From positions 184,930,449 to 184,994,448 of the forward strand of contig NC_081411.1 in NCBI RefSeq assembly GCF_030272615.1: a stretch of DNA of 64,000 nucleotides, in the 5' to 3' direction. The number at the start of each line of letters is the position of its first letter. Position 1 is the first letter of the stretch. A model generated the notes under the pieces. The model was not told where the DNA came from. It made no database searches and saw nothing but the letters and a program-made list of their open reading frames with translations. Origin of the DNA: Cryptomeria japonica (taxonomy: Eukaryota > Streptophyta > Pinopsida > Cupressales > Cupressaceae). The position numbers were made by a program, and so were the translations under genes. Positions 25,969-36,157 of this stretch are shown here, in pieces.

Positions 25969-27177
25969 ATGGAGGACATAAATACACCGAAGCCAACATA
26001 CACAATGAGAGACATATGTCCTTATCCATTTGACAAGAGCATTCCAATGCCTCCTTTTCCTACACACTTTGTGACACCTAAGTTTGATAAGTATAGAGGA
26101 AAAGGGGATCCTAAGGCACACATAAGACAGTTTTTCATAGCTTGCATTGAGATAGCAGCAGAAGAGACATATTTGATGAGATTATTCCCACAAAGCCTAG
26201 GAGATCAAGCTATGGAATGGTTCTCCCAACTTCCACCTGGTATTAAGTCATGGGGTGACTTAGTAGAGGCATTTATTCAACATTTCTCCTACAATATAGA
26301 GACAGACATATCAGTCACTACTTTGTACAACACCAAGCAAAAAGAGGGAGAGTCTTTTGCATCATTTTTACAAAGATGGAGGAATCTAGCTAGTAGATGC
26401 TCTTGTGAAATTCCACAAAAACAAATGATAGAGATGTTCACCCAAAATGTTAACAAAGACATTGGCTATGATCTAAGGAAATCTTGTTTTTCCACCTTCA
26501 AGGACGTCATTGAAAAAGGCTTAGCAACAGAAAAGGTCCTAATTGAACAAGGAGTCATTAAGATATTCAAGGAAAACAAAGATGACTTTAAAGGAAAAGA
26601 TAAGCCAAGATTTTGGAACAAAAACAAGAACACAGTCAATGATGGTGTTGTTGATGCTAATGCAGTACGACCAAAAATCATTTTTTCTAGATCAAGCTCT
26701 ACAAACAATCAAGTGAATACTCAAACAACTTCTAAATCACGAAGGAAGTACACTCCATTGGGAGAACCACTTGAGTCAGTTTTCAAAAAGCTAGTGGCAA
26801 ACAAGGTAATCACTATTCTATATTTTCCTCCATATGAACCAAAGGTTAAACCAAATTGGTGGAATGATGATGAATATTGTGAATTTCATAAGAGCAAAGG
26901 ACATAAAATAGGAAATTTCCATCGACTGAAGAACATCATACAAGATCTCATTGATAGAGGTGACATTGAGATTGAAGGACACTCATCCAATCAAGAACAT
27001 GAGATGCTTAAGGAACCATTCCCAAAACATGACAAGGGAAAAGCTAAAGCCACAGATGACCAAAGAAACTATACCAGAGCATCTTATAGCTATGATTCAA
27101 CTGTTAATCACATTTCAATGGACAATTACGTCTCTACCATTATCATCAAGGACAAAAACCCCGAGAATTCTACCTAG
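25969..27177 (+). CDS. Element C gag capsid and zinc-finger frame (402 codons)
   Basis: The frame carries the plant retrotransposon gag (capsid) domain at residues ~30-190: FDKYRGKGDPKAHIRQFF, LFPQSLGDQAMEWFSQLPPG, SWGDLVEAFIQHFSYN and the TLYNTKQKEGESFASFLQRW block. A Tat-type Cys/His finger follows at ~residues 300-330 (EYCEFHKSKGHKIGNFHRLK, then NIIQDLIDRGDIEI). The protein forms the particle shell and binds element RNA. The domain is long and mostly open, which fits the low LTR divergence. Confidence 0.9.
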   Translation: MEDINTPKPTYTMRDICPYPFDKSIPMPPFPTHFVTPKFDKYRGKGDPKAHIRQFFIACIEIAAEETYLMRLFPQSLGDQAMEWFSQLPPGIKSWGDLVEAFIQHFSYNIETDISVTTLYNTKQKEGESFASFLQRWRNLASRCSCEIPQKQMIEMFTQNVNKDIGYDLRKSCFSTFKDVIEKGLATEKVLIEQGVIKIFKENKDDFKGKDKPRFWNKNKNTVNDGVVDANAVRPKIIFSRSSSTNNQVNTQTTSKSRRKYTPLGEPLESVFKKLVANKVITILYFPPYEPKVKPNWWNDDEYCEFHKSKGHKIGNFHRLKNIIQDLIDRGDIEIEGHSSNQEHEMLKEPFPKHDKGKAKATDDQRNYTRASYSYDSTVNHISMDNYVSTIIIKDKNPENST

Positions 27178-28010
27178 AGACCCAAGATTGTCTTAAAAGG
27201 CATTGGATCTTCTTCCGAACCTACCTTTGAATGTAATGCTACAACTCGTCAAGGTAAATTCACCTTGAAAGGTACCCCAACTAAAAACACCACTTCCTCA
27301 TCAACCAAGCCTGAGTATGACCTTGTAGAATAGTTAGGGAAGACACCCACACTTATCTCAATCCTTGAGCTCTTACGCATATCCCCCGCACATAAAGACA
27401 TTCTTGACAAAATCTTGAGAGACGCTTCTATCCCCACTGATCTGAATGTGGACCAGTTTCAAGCCATGGTGGGATACCTTTCCATTCCACACTCCCTTAC
27501 ATTCACAGAAGTAGATGATGCCTCTGTAAGTCAACCACATAATGCACCATTACACATTGAAGCCTTCATACACAAACATCGAATAAAATGAGTCCTGATA
27601 GATGGAGGAGCAAGTCTAAACATTTATACATTGAGCACCATTAAACAATTGGGATATTCTGATAAAGCTATGAATTCTACAAACAAAATTAGCATCAAGG
27701 CATATGATGATGAAGAGCGTTCATCCAAGGGTACAGTCACCTTACCTCTCAGAGTTGGTCTAGTTACAAAGGATGTGGTTTGTCAAGTCCTTGATTTAGA
27801 TCTCACATACAACATACTTTTGGGACATCCATGGATTCATGAGATGAGCGCAATCCCTTCTACATATCACAATGTATCAAGCTCCCTCACAATGTAGTTG
27901 AAGTGACCGTCAAAGCTTATCCAAATCCATTCATATATTGCAACAAGCTGCAACCTTGATCATAAATAACAATCCCAGTCAATCGAGAAGCTATTCCTTC
28001 ATTAGCATAT
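27178..28010 (+). pseudogene. Element C aspartic protease region, fossil
   Basis: A retropepsin pattern is clear: LIDGGASLNIYTLSTIKQLG (active-site loop, DGGAS form, near 27598-27660), then flap residues, and DLDLTYNILLGHPWIHEMSA (second loop, ILLG-x-PW-IH, the plant gypsy signature). Upstream at 27310-27560 is the linker common before Tat-like proteases (ISILELLRISPAHKDILDKI-type). Few breaks. Confidence 0.85.
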
Positions 28011-29150
28011 GTGGATCCAGAATCATTAAAAGCTTCTACATCAAAGCAAGCAGAGATCAAAGAAAAGTTCAAGATTAAAGACCTGGAATGTGGTGAGTAT
28101 ATCTTTCATGTTGATCAACTCCTACTATCTCCTAACACATTCAGTCGACATGAACAACATACAAAGAATTTGCAATGCCAAGGAACTGGGTATGAACCAC
28201 CTAGTGTTGTGGCTACTAAGTCTGAATGCAAATCTCCTCTAGTGGTGCAAGCATCTCTTGATATCAATAGTCCTAAGAGTGGTTCCAACGAAGAATCTAT
28301 TGAGTGTATCGCCAACCCTCTTGAGAACTCACATAGCCTTACCATATCATCCATTCATTCCATTTCCTCTCCTCTCCCAAACTTGGATCAACAAGAATCA
28401 CAAAATCCCTTACTTATTGGGGATCACAAATCAAGACTTGAAAAGAAAAAACTAAACGTCAAAAATAAAGAGAAGTCCTTCAATCCAGATCAAAATCAAA
28501 AGCTATTGGACTCTGAAAAAATCAAAGTCAAGGATAAAACTCCTATGAAAGAAAAAGAACAAGAGATGATCTCCCCTAATACCAAAATAACTGGGGGCAA
28601 AAGTTCTACAATTTTAAGTCAAAAAGCATACTTGTTGATCCTAAGTCTCCATCATGCTATCCTACTTTCACTTCTTTTCACAATCATAAGCCTTCATCAC
28701 TCATCTACTTGTTCTGCACATCCTTTCCCTTCTGGTGATACATCATGGACCTTTAATGGAGCTTCCTTGAAGGACTTTGTTGTCAGAGATGCCCAAACTT
28801 CTTTAGGTGACACGCATATGGGCCTATGTAGTCCACATACTAGTAATTCTATCTCAGTTCCCTTATCAAGGAAGATAGTCACTCAAGCTACACATCATTC
28901 AGTCAAGGAACGATGCAGCTACAATCATAAGGTTAAGACTCATACATTTGAGGTGGGTGCCTTGGTTCTCAAAGAAAATCCTAAAAATCAGCAAGACAGA
29001 GAGAAGAAGGGCAAGTTCGAACCAAATTGGCTTGGTCCTTACATCATTACAGCAGCATATGGATCTAGGGCATATCAGCTCTCAACTATAGAAGCTGAAC
29101 CTTTGGAGGATCCTATCAACAACATGCACCTTCGCAGGTTCTACACATAG
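28011..29150 (+). CDS. Element C 379-codon frame ending in a Tat integrase C-terminal tail
   Basis: The first ~200 residues are charged and low-complexity (Lys/Glu/Ser), of no known family. Near residues 200-235 a hydrophobic stretch (LLILSLHHAILLSLLFTIIS) appears, then SGDTSWTFNGASL. The last ~90 residues are a clear Tat-type integrase C-terminal block: FEVGALVLKENPKNQQD, KFEPNWLGPYIITAAYGSRA and INNMHLRRFYT. No RT, RNase H or integrase catalytic core precedes it, so the frame runs straight from linker to integrase tail. Element E has a matching tail (KFEPI ... SNPINNMHLK). Confidence 0.75.
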   Translation: MDPESLKASTSKQAEIKEKFKIKDLECGEYIFHVDQLLLSPNTFSRHEQHTKNLQCQGTGYEPPSVVATKSECKSPLVVQASLDINSPKSGSNEESIECIANPLENSHSLTISSIHSISSPLPNLDQQESQNPLLIGDHKSRLEKKKLNVKNKEKSFNPDQNQKLLDSEKIKVKDKTPMKEKEQEMISPNTKITGGKSSTILSQKAYLLILSLHHAILLSLLFTIISLHHSSTCSAHPFPSGDTSWTFNGASLKDFVVRDAQTSLGDTHMGLCSPHTSNSISVPLSRKIVTQATHHSVKERCSYNHKVKTHTFEVGALVLKENPKNQQDREKKGKFEPNWLGPYIITAAYGSRAYQLSTIEAEPLEDPINNMHLRRFYT

Positions 29151-29164
29151 CTCTTTAGAATATC

Positions 29165-29340
29165 CTAATTCAAAAAAATACCAAAATATCAAAAATTTCA
29201 AAAAAAAACAAACAAATCAAAAATTTCAAAAAATACAAAAAAATCAAAAATTTCAAAAATACAAAAAATTCAAAAATTTCAAAAATACAAAAAAAATCAA
29301 AAAATTCAAAAATACAAAAAAAAAATTATAAAACAAAAAA
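29165..29340 (+). repeat. A-rich short repeats after the C integrase tail
   Basis: Words of the form CAAAAATTTCAAAAA and ATACAAAAAATC recur about ten times. Element E has a comparable T-rich run (A-rich in its own direction) at 54700-55000, between its integrase tail and its PMD gene. Confidence 0.85.
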
Positions 29341-30987
29341 ATTGTTACTTGGTGAAAACTTGGCAAACAAGCACCTTGTGACACAAAAAACATTGAAAAA
29401 TTGAAAAAAGTAAAGAGAAATAATTTCGTCCAATGGTGAAAACCACTTCGGTGGCACCCTGGGCAAGTACCATGGTGAAAACTGGGTCACTAGTGCCATG
29501 TGTAGAGACATTGCATCTCCCTCCTTCAGGATTCTCTTTTATCACTTCACTTTGCACACACTCACGACCAATTCATCCATAATAAACTTACACATTCCCA
29601 TCATGGCTTGTTATTGATCTACCCAAGATTGGTTCACCATTCATAATAAACATCCCTTTTCACTCCCTTTCCATCCGTAATAAATCAGGTCCTATCTGTG
29701 GCTAAGGCAAATCCTACATCTAGTGATGGGTGTGGAACTGAGAACATCACATGTTTCGAGGAGTACAGTTTCTTACAGCTTCCTTCAGTCTATTCGCGCA
29801 CAATCTACAATAAAGTAACATTTGCATCACAGATCCGCAATAAAGTTTCATCTTCTCCGCAATAAAATATCAGTTTCATGGATTCAGTCAGTTTCAGATG
29901 AGATATAGCAGCAACAATGGGCTTCAACAAAATCAAATCTTTCAACAGACTCAGACAACATATGGTTCAGTGCTATCTATCCTTTCTGTGAAAGTAAACA
30001 TTGTGACCACAATCAAATAAGACTTATACGAGTGACAAGAGACACTAAACTTGAGGACTACAGTGGATGTTGGTGTCGAGTCTTGGTTTTCTTTTGATTT
30101 TATCTTTTGGTGACTGTCTTTTAGCTTTTTCAGGATGTCGCTGACTAGAGATTCTATCTCCAGGATGTCTTTGACTAGAAAGGCGAGGATGGGGTATCAT
30201 CACCTATTTGTATTTGCTGTCTGTGGATTGTCTCTTAGTAATGCTATGACTTGTCCAAGGATATGAGGACACTGTGAGTCTAGTGTGAACTAGGGCATTC
30301 CTTGTTTGTGACTGTCTTATCTCCATGCAAACAGGTACAATGAGTTTTTGGGTCAGACATATGCCTTGATTGTCATAACCTACTTGCCATAATAAAGCTC
30401 AATGATGATAATGCACAAGAAGCTCTTTCACTTTCATATCTTCTGTCTTTCATCCCCCTTTCTTGATTGACTTCCATCATCCTTCCCGAGTCTGTGTAGC
30501 CTGCTATCACATGACTAAGTATAATGACACACCAAAAACATTTGCATTTCATGTAGTTGCACCTACATTACCACATATAAGCATTTCATACATACATATA
30601 GATATCACAACTGCATCACATCCTACACACAACACCTGTTAGCACAATTTACATTTGCATTATCATATTCATCTGCATTACATACATTCACATTTGCATC
30701 ATGCATACACATATAAAACATAAAAGAACAAAAAAAAAAATATTGCATTGTATCATATACATATTTGCATCCATATCATAACCATCACATAGAAAGATAC
30801 ATCATGAAACATCTCATCACATAGGTACACATGCATATAGCTGCCGCAAAGATGAATCATCTCATACATATATATATAAAGTGTCATGATACAATGATGT
30901 CAAAATCATATGGCTACAATCACCCACAGGTGTCTACATCATCATACAAAAATGGTACAATACTGATACATAGGGAGCCCTCTACAG
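29341..30987. other. Element C spacer between integrase tail and PMD gene
   Basis: No gene is seen. A short duplicated word GGTGAAAAC(C/T) recurs at 29351, 29437 and 29472, next to CACC(T/C)TG. 30560-30830 is rich in CATTACATACA/CATTTGCAT-type words. This is internal non-coding DNA of element C. Confidence 0.5.
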
Positions 30988-32279
30988 CTACGATGAACTC
31001 CCTCCCTCAGAGCCAGCAAGCCTCAATGGAGTCTGAGCCCTAGAAGGACCCGCCCCAAGATCATCTCTCTTGGCCCCTGTGTCCTCTGCAGCCACCCCTC
31101 GTGTCACCCTATCCGGACAGAGGAACCCACTGATAACTCCTACCAACACTATTGGTAGTGCTAATCCTGTCCATGTCATGGTATCCCATGCCACATGTCC
31201 CACCCTCATCTCCAGTCCCAAATCCTATAACACTTGTCTAAGGGCATTCCTGTCTCCATCTCGATCATACGGAATCAGCTCCCCATCGATTAGTATCCGC
31301 AGAATCCTGTATACATCCTCCAAGGTGACTGTCATCTCCCCCATCGACAAATGAAAAGTGCAAGTCTCAGAGTGCCACCTCTCCGCCAGTGCAGTCAGCA
31401 ATCCCATGTTCACCCGAAACTCAGGCACATACAGAATATGTCTCAATCCCATAGCCTCAATTGCAGCTCAGTCCTTGGTTGTCAACTCAGGTCACAACCT
31501 CTGAGTCGATGGGAATATCTCCCGTGACTCCAGCATAGGCAAATACTCCTGCAATCACACAAATCAGTCATCTCAATCCTAGTGACACTCACTGTTCATC
31601 ACAAAGTGTTACTTCTATCCTAGTGGTACTCCCTGTTCATCACAAAGTACTACGTGTTTGGCACTCCCTGTTCATCACAAAGTGCTACTCACATTTGCAC
31701 TCACTGTTCATCACAAAGTGCTGCTCATATTTTAGTACTCCTTGTTCATCACAAAGTACTATATCTTGGTACTCACTATTCATCACAAAGTGCCTTGATC
31801 TATCCTATCCTAGGGCCTCTACTTGAGTGAATCCTCTTGAGTAGTTTCCTAATTGGCAATGTATGTTCTATCACAGAATTGTCAATCCTAGCCCTATTTG
31901 TTATCCTAGTTTTCCCTAGAGGACCTGCTTGAGTGTATCCTCTCAGTAGCTTATCCAATCGACAGTGTATGTTCATCACAGAACTGTCGATTTGACCTAG
32001 AAGACACAAATTCACATTTTTGGACACAAACGTGCTTTCATGACATAAACGCTCTTTTAGACCGCATAAACGCACCTGGCACCAACGTAGACGTGCCTAC
32101 ACATTTTTGACATTTTTTTGGACCCTATTCTAAGAGCATTTATTACTCTACCTAACATGCATTAATGACAACAATAAATGCATCAAAGTACAAGGAGGTT
32201 TTGTGGTACTTACTAGCTCTCCTACCTCTGCTAGCCTCTAGAATCGGCGAACACGGTCAAATCTGTGAACCAAAGCCAT
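30988..32279 (-). pseudogene. Element C antisense plant mobile domain (PMD) gene with candidate intron, fossil
   Basis: On the minus strand 31548-30988 reads as a PMD-like domain: VPEFRVNMGLLTALAERWHS, ETCTFHLSMGEMTVTLEDVY and RILRILIDGELIPYDRDGD. The -RW-ET-TFHL-GE-T-TLEDV pattern is the PMD signature shared by host MAIN/MAIL-type proteins and by transposon-borne copies. A short upstream ATG region (from 32279) ends at a GT donor near 32225, and TTGTGTGATTGCAG, an acceptor, ends at 31549, so a ~677-bp intron is possible. The intron would contain the tandem repeats at 31575-31800. Only the N-terminal part of a PMD is present. The gene runs against the element. Broken at a few places. Confidence 0.8.
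31575..31800 (-). repeat. Tandem repeat in candidate PMD intron of element C
   Basis: The word CTGTTCATCACAAAGT or a close variant recurs six times with 30-45 bp spacing (31591 to 31795), flanked each time by GT(A/G)CT and CACTC words. Two related copies (GTATGTTCTATCACAGAA and GTATGTTCATCACAGAAC) lie near 31860 and 31967. Confidence 0.9.
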
Positions 32280-32368
32280 CGCTGCTAACTGTTGCTGCTC
32301 TTTTCTCTCTCTGCACTCTAATCTCTTAGAGGTTTAGATGACCATGAGGATGTTTTCCCCTTGTGGTC

Positions 32369-32378
32369 TATCTTATAG
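32369..32378 (-). promoter_or_regulatory. TATA-like box upstream of the element C PMD gene
   Basis: CTATAAGATA on the minus strand lies about 90 bp before the candidate ATG at 32279, in the region between the 3' LTR and the PMD gene. Element E has a stronger box at the matching place. This is inference from position and sequence only. Confidence 0.35.
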
Positions 32379-32599
32379 ACTGCCCTAGTCCTCATTTCCC
32401 GAGTCAGTCTTCATTATCCTATGACTCTGTCACTTTATCCGGTAAGTCCATTCTAGCCTCTCTTTCTTATCGAGAGATTGTTTGCAATCTTTTCAAACAT
32501 TTTCATCCAATCTCTTGAGGGGGCATATCATTCCCATCTTGGGGCAACTCTATATCAGTTCATATTATCTTCTTTGAAACAACGCGACAAGCCGCATTG

Positions 32600-32617
32600 T
32601 CTCAAAGAGGGGCAAAA
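32600..32617 (+). promoter_or_regulatory. Element C polypurine tract
   Basis: TCTCAAAGAGGGGCAAAA directly precedes the 3' LTR. Element E has GTCTCGAAGAGGGGCAAA in the same place on the minus strand (50571-50590). Confidence 0.9.
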
Positions 32618-33397
32618 TGTAGACACCCAAAATTGTCCATTCTAATTAAATAAATATTTTATTTATTTAATTATCTAAGCTTAATTCTTCTATTAATTAA
32701 ATAAATCTTTATTTATTTAATTAATTCATTTATCCTCTTCTAGCCTTATTTCTCATTTAAATAAATACATTTATTTATTGAAATTATCCTTTTCCTAAAT
32801 TAAATAAATATCTTATTTATTTAATTGATCTCACTCCTTCTATTAATTAAATAAATCTTTATTTATTTAATTAATTCATTAACCTTTTCTACCCATGACA
32901 CATGTCATTCATCTCTTAGTTCATACACTACCTACCCCTTTCATTATTTTATTATTTTCTTTACCTACCCTCTAATCATAGCCAACCTCATTTTACACCT
33001 CTCAATCTTATCCCTCCATTTCATATAGTGTCTTCTATATAAGGAGATTCTTTCTTCATTATCAAACCCTAATCCATCATTCTAACTACTTGGTCAATTG
33101 ACTACTTGGCATATGTGATCCTACTTGCAACCACATTTCGTTCTTTGTTGAGCTCTTGTGCACATAAAATCTGAGAGCAAATACATCAAACAAGATAAGT
33201 GGAGATAGGAAGAATGGAGATCCAAACCCTATTGGACATGTGATGGTATAATCTTTGTGATTTCATTTGATTTGCATTGTCTTAGGTAATCTTCATATGT
33301 TATGGTGGATCTTTGTTGTTGTTAGGCTAGGGTTTTGTGGTTGAATTCATTTAGCCTTTCAATATCAATATTGTTGTATCCATTTTCACCATATACA
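32618..33397 (+). repeat. Element C 3' LTR
   Basis: 780 bp, about 97% like the left copy by eye. It ends ACCATATACA. The GGTGC target copy follows. Confidence 0.95.
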
Positions 33398-33637
33398 GGT
33401 GCCAATGAAATTTTTATGCTCTGGTCTGGGTACCAAGGACCATGTACCATTTTTCTCTATCTGGTCAAGTTCTTCTTCCATTGCCTTGATCCAGTCTTCA
33501 TCTTTATGAGCCTCTTTGAATGACTTGGGCTCAAATTCAGAGATCATACATGATTTTTCTCTGATCTTTCTTCTGGTAAGGATTCCTGCATCCTTCTCAC
33601 CTATGATCTACTTAGGATCATGATTCAACTTGACATA
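33398..33637 (-). pseudogene. Element B RT N-terminal region, right of the C insertion
   Basis: The minus strand reads the opening of copia RT (EEAHKDEDWIKAMEEELDQI-type, then SLVPRPEHKNFIGT near the junction). It belongs to the RT whose remainder lies left of element C. Confidence 0.75.
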
Positions 33638-34748
33638 CTAAGGAATGATCTTAACTGGTTCTTCTTGCTTTTCTTCTTCATCCTCATCTTCATCAGTATC
33701 AACATTCACCAGTTCAGGAACACTGTTACTGGTACTAGGTTGACTGACAACCGGTTCCCAAAAGGTTGCAACCAGTTCATTTACAACTTGCTCATTGTTG
33801 TTTTCCTCAGTCTTCTCAGAGGATTCATCAACTCTTACATTGATTCTTTCCATAATTCTTTGAGTCCTATTGTTGTAGCACTTGAAATCTTTACTCTTCG
33901 TGGAATATCCTAGAAATATTCCTTCATCACATTTAGCTTCAAATTTTCTCTGATGTTCCCTCCTCTTGATGTAACATTTGCTACCAAATACCTTAAAGTA
34001 GTTAACCACAGGTGTCTTACTGGTCCAATACTCATAAGGAGTTTTGTCCTTACCCTTTTTGATGAGTACCCGGTTCATAGTGTAGACTACAGTGCTCACC
34101 ACTTCTCTCCAAAAGGTGTGAGAAACCTTTCCTTGGATCAACATAGTTCTAGCTGCTTCAACCATAGTCCGGTTATTCCTCTCTACTAGGCCATTCTGCT
34201 ATGGAGTCCGGGGGGCAGACAGCTATCTCTTGATGCCAAATTCTTCACAGTACTTGTTGAATTCATTGGAAGTGAATTCCCCTCCTTGATCAGTTTTGAG
34301 ACACTTGATCCTTTTACTGCTTTCCTTCTCCACTAATTCTCTAAAAGCTTTGAATTTCCCAAAAGCTTTAGATTTGTCTTTCAAGAATGTGACCCACATC
34401 ATTCTTAAGAAGGCATCAGTGAGAATCATGAAGTGCCTATCACCCTGCACACTTCTAGTTTTCATAGGACCACATAAATCAGTATGCACAAGATCAAGCA
34501 AGTTGTCAGCAGTGAAAGATTTACCTTTAAAGGTTGAGGAAGACATTTTCCCCAATTGACATTCTCTACACAAGGTATTATCCAGTTTACTCAGCACCGA
34601 CAACCCTCTAACTACCTTGATCTTACTAGCCTTCACAATGTTGTCAAAGTTCACATGACAAAATCTCCTATGCCATATCCAGCTATCATCAAGCTTAGCC
34701 ATAAGACATGTACTTATATTAGCATTTAGATGAAATAGGTTACCTTTA
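33638..34748 (-). pseudogene. Element B integrase, fossil
   Basis: Pre-integrase and integrase blocks are clear: [20 protein letters not shown] and [19 protein letters not shown] (HHCC zinc site), [19 protein letters not shown] (first Asp), [20 protein letters not shown] (second Asp), then MVEAARTMLIQGKVSHTFWR and GSKCYIKRREHQRKFEAKCD with the usual acidic, Pro-rich spacer before RT. Copia order (integrase before RT) is confirmed. Two long open stretches (34702-34223 and 34165-33638), so few breaks. Confidence 0.93.
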
Positions 34749-34750
34749 GT

Positions 34751-35185
34751 CTACATGTCGGTGGCTACCAATTTACCATCTTCACCTTTGATTCTACAAA
34801 CTCCATTCTTGAATTGCAGAGTGAGGCCACTATCATTTAACTGGGCAACACTTAGAAGGTTGTGTTTGAGACCATCAACCCAATACACATTGTCAACACT
34901 ACTCTTTCCATTCAAGGAGATGGACCCTCTGCCTTTGACCATGCATGGTGCATCATTTCCAAAGCAAACCACACCACCATCATACTCTTCTAAGGATAGA
35001 AACTTGCTCCGGTCACCGGTCATATGGTGAGAGTAGCCACTATCAATGATCCACTCATTGGAATCATCAAACCAAGAGACAAGAGCCTTCTTGTCTGCCA
35101 CATCTTCATTTACAACAACGAATGCAATGTCTTCATTCTCTTCATCTTCTAATTCCTCATCTGTGACACCTTCATCAACTGCCAC
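34751..35185 (-). pseudogene. Element B protease, fossil
   Basis: The reading EWIIDSGYSHHMTGDRSKFL is the copia protease active-site block (DSG-x-S/T-x-HM), followed by VCFGNDAPCMVKGRGSISL and VDNVYWVDGLKHNLLSVAQL, the standard copia stretch before the integrase zinc site. It cuts the polyprotein in the particle. One open stretch of 144 codons. Confidence 0.92.
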
Positions 35186-35197
35186 AAAACAATTTCT

Positions 35198-36088
35198 CTA
35201 GTTTCCTCCTTTGAATTTCTTGAACCTTTCCGGTTTGTCCTTGTTGTCACTAATAGGATAGTTCATAGCAATATGTCCTATTCGGTTACAAGAGAAACAT
35301 TTCAAAGGAAGCTTACCTTTGTATTTACCAGTCCCTTTTGAAAATCTCCTGGCAAGAAGAGCTTCAAATTCCATTAGAAACTCTTCATCCTTCATTTCTT
35401 TGTTCTGATTGGGTTCCCCACTAGTGCTAGCCTCTTTTCCTTTTCTAGATGTTATAGCAGAAGCTTTAAAAGCTGATTCTGACTTTTGAACACTACCATC
35501 AAAGCTATTCAGCTCATAGGCTGTCAACTTGGCTATGATGGAGTCCAAGGACACCTTAGACTTGTCTATTGATCTCAACTCCTGAATAGCAGCAACCCTT
35601 ATTGCATAGACCGGCAACAAGGATCTCAGGACTTTACTTACCACAGTGGAATCTTCTATTTTGCCACCTGCACTCTTTATTTCTCCAACAACTATTTTGA
35701 TTCTTATTCCATACTGGTGAATGGTCTCTCCTTCAACCATTTGCATGTCTTCAAACTTTCCTCTTAGGCTCTCTTCCTTAGCCTGTTTTACATGCTCATC
35801 ACCACCATAGATATTTTCAAGAGCATCCCATACCTCTTTGGGATTTTCTTTGTCCTGAACATCAATAAACTCAATGTCAGAAAGACTACTGATGAGGGCT
35901 TCCATGACTTGCCCATTTTCTTGTATCTCTCTCTTTTGGTCATCGGTGAGAGTACTGATAGGAACAACATATACATTTTCAACATAACTCCAGTGTTGAA
36001 CACCCATGCTTTTGATGAATATCTTCATCCTGTCCTTCCATATACCAAAGTTTTCCCTATTGAACTTTGGACCTTCCCTCTTCATCAT
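35198..36088 (-). CDS. Element B gag (296 codons)
   Basis: The frame opens MMKREGPKFNRENFGIWKDR, 55 bp after the primer site. It has the copia gag (UBN2-type) pattern: QVMEALISSLSDIEFIDVQD, AKEESLRGKFEDMQMVEGET and YGIRIKIVVGEIKSAGGKIE, then a linker and one zinc knuckle, LKCFSCNRIGHIAMN (residues ~265-280). It forms the capsid and packages RNA. This is the best-preserved gene of element B. Confidence 0.93.
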   Translation of the reverse strand: MMKREGPKFNRENFGIWKDRMKIFIKSMGVQHWSYVENVYVVPISTLTDDQKREIQENGQVMEALISSLSDIEFIDVQDKENPKEVWDALENIYGGDEHVKQAKEESLRGKFEDMQMVEGETIHQYGIRIKIVVGEIKSAGGKIEDSTVVSKVLRSLLPVYAIRVAAIQELRSIDKSKVSLDSIIAKLTAYELNSFDGSVQKSESAFKASAITSRKGKEASTSGEPNQNKEMKDEEFLMEFEALLARRFSKGTGKYKGKLPLKCFSCNRIGHIAMNYPISDNKDKPERFKKFKGGN

Positions 36089-36143
36089 TTGGCTAGGATC
36101 TTTTCCTCAAGTGGTTAAGCTTACAACACAGAGGACCTGGAGT

Positions 36144-36155
36144 GCTCTGATACCA
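36144..36155 (-). promoter_or_regulatory. Element B primer-binding site (iMet tRNA)
   Basis: TGGTATCAGAGC on the minus strand, two bases inside the 5' LTR. This is the complement of the 3' end of initiator Met tRNA, the usual copia primer site. Confidence 0.95.
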
Positions 36156-36157
36156 AT

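Larger units (their letters stand above)
21719..33397 (+). mobile_element. Element C: Tat-like gypsy element, non-autonomous, with antisense PMD gene, inside B
   Basis: LTRs lie at 21719-22496 and 32618-33397 (TGTAGACACCC ... CA), with target copies GGTGT (21714-21718) and GGTGC (33398-33402), four of five alike. It is inserted within the RT gene of element B. Order: LTR, primer site, 2.5 kb leader with a triple repeat, gag, protease, a 379-codon frame with an integrase tail, A-rich repeats, antisense PMD gene, tandem repeats, polypurine tract, LTR. No RT, RNase H or integrase core is recognisable. The LTRs differ by about 3% (roughly 20-24 differences in 780 bp by eye), so it is the youngest element here, perhaps 6-8 My old. 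The reading frames it keeps have few breaks. Confidence 0.93.
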
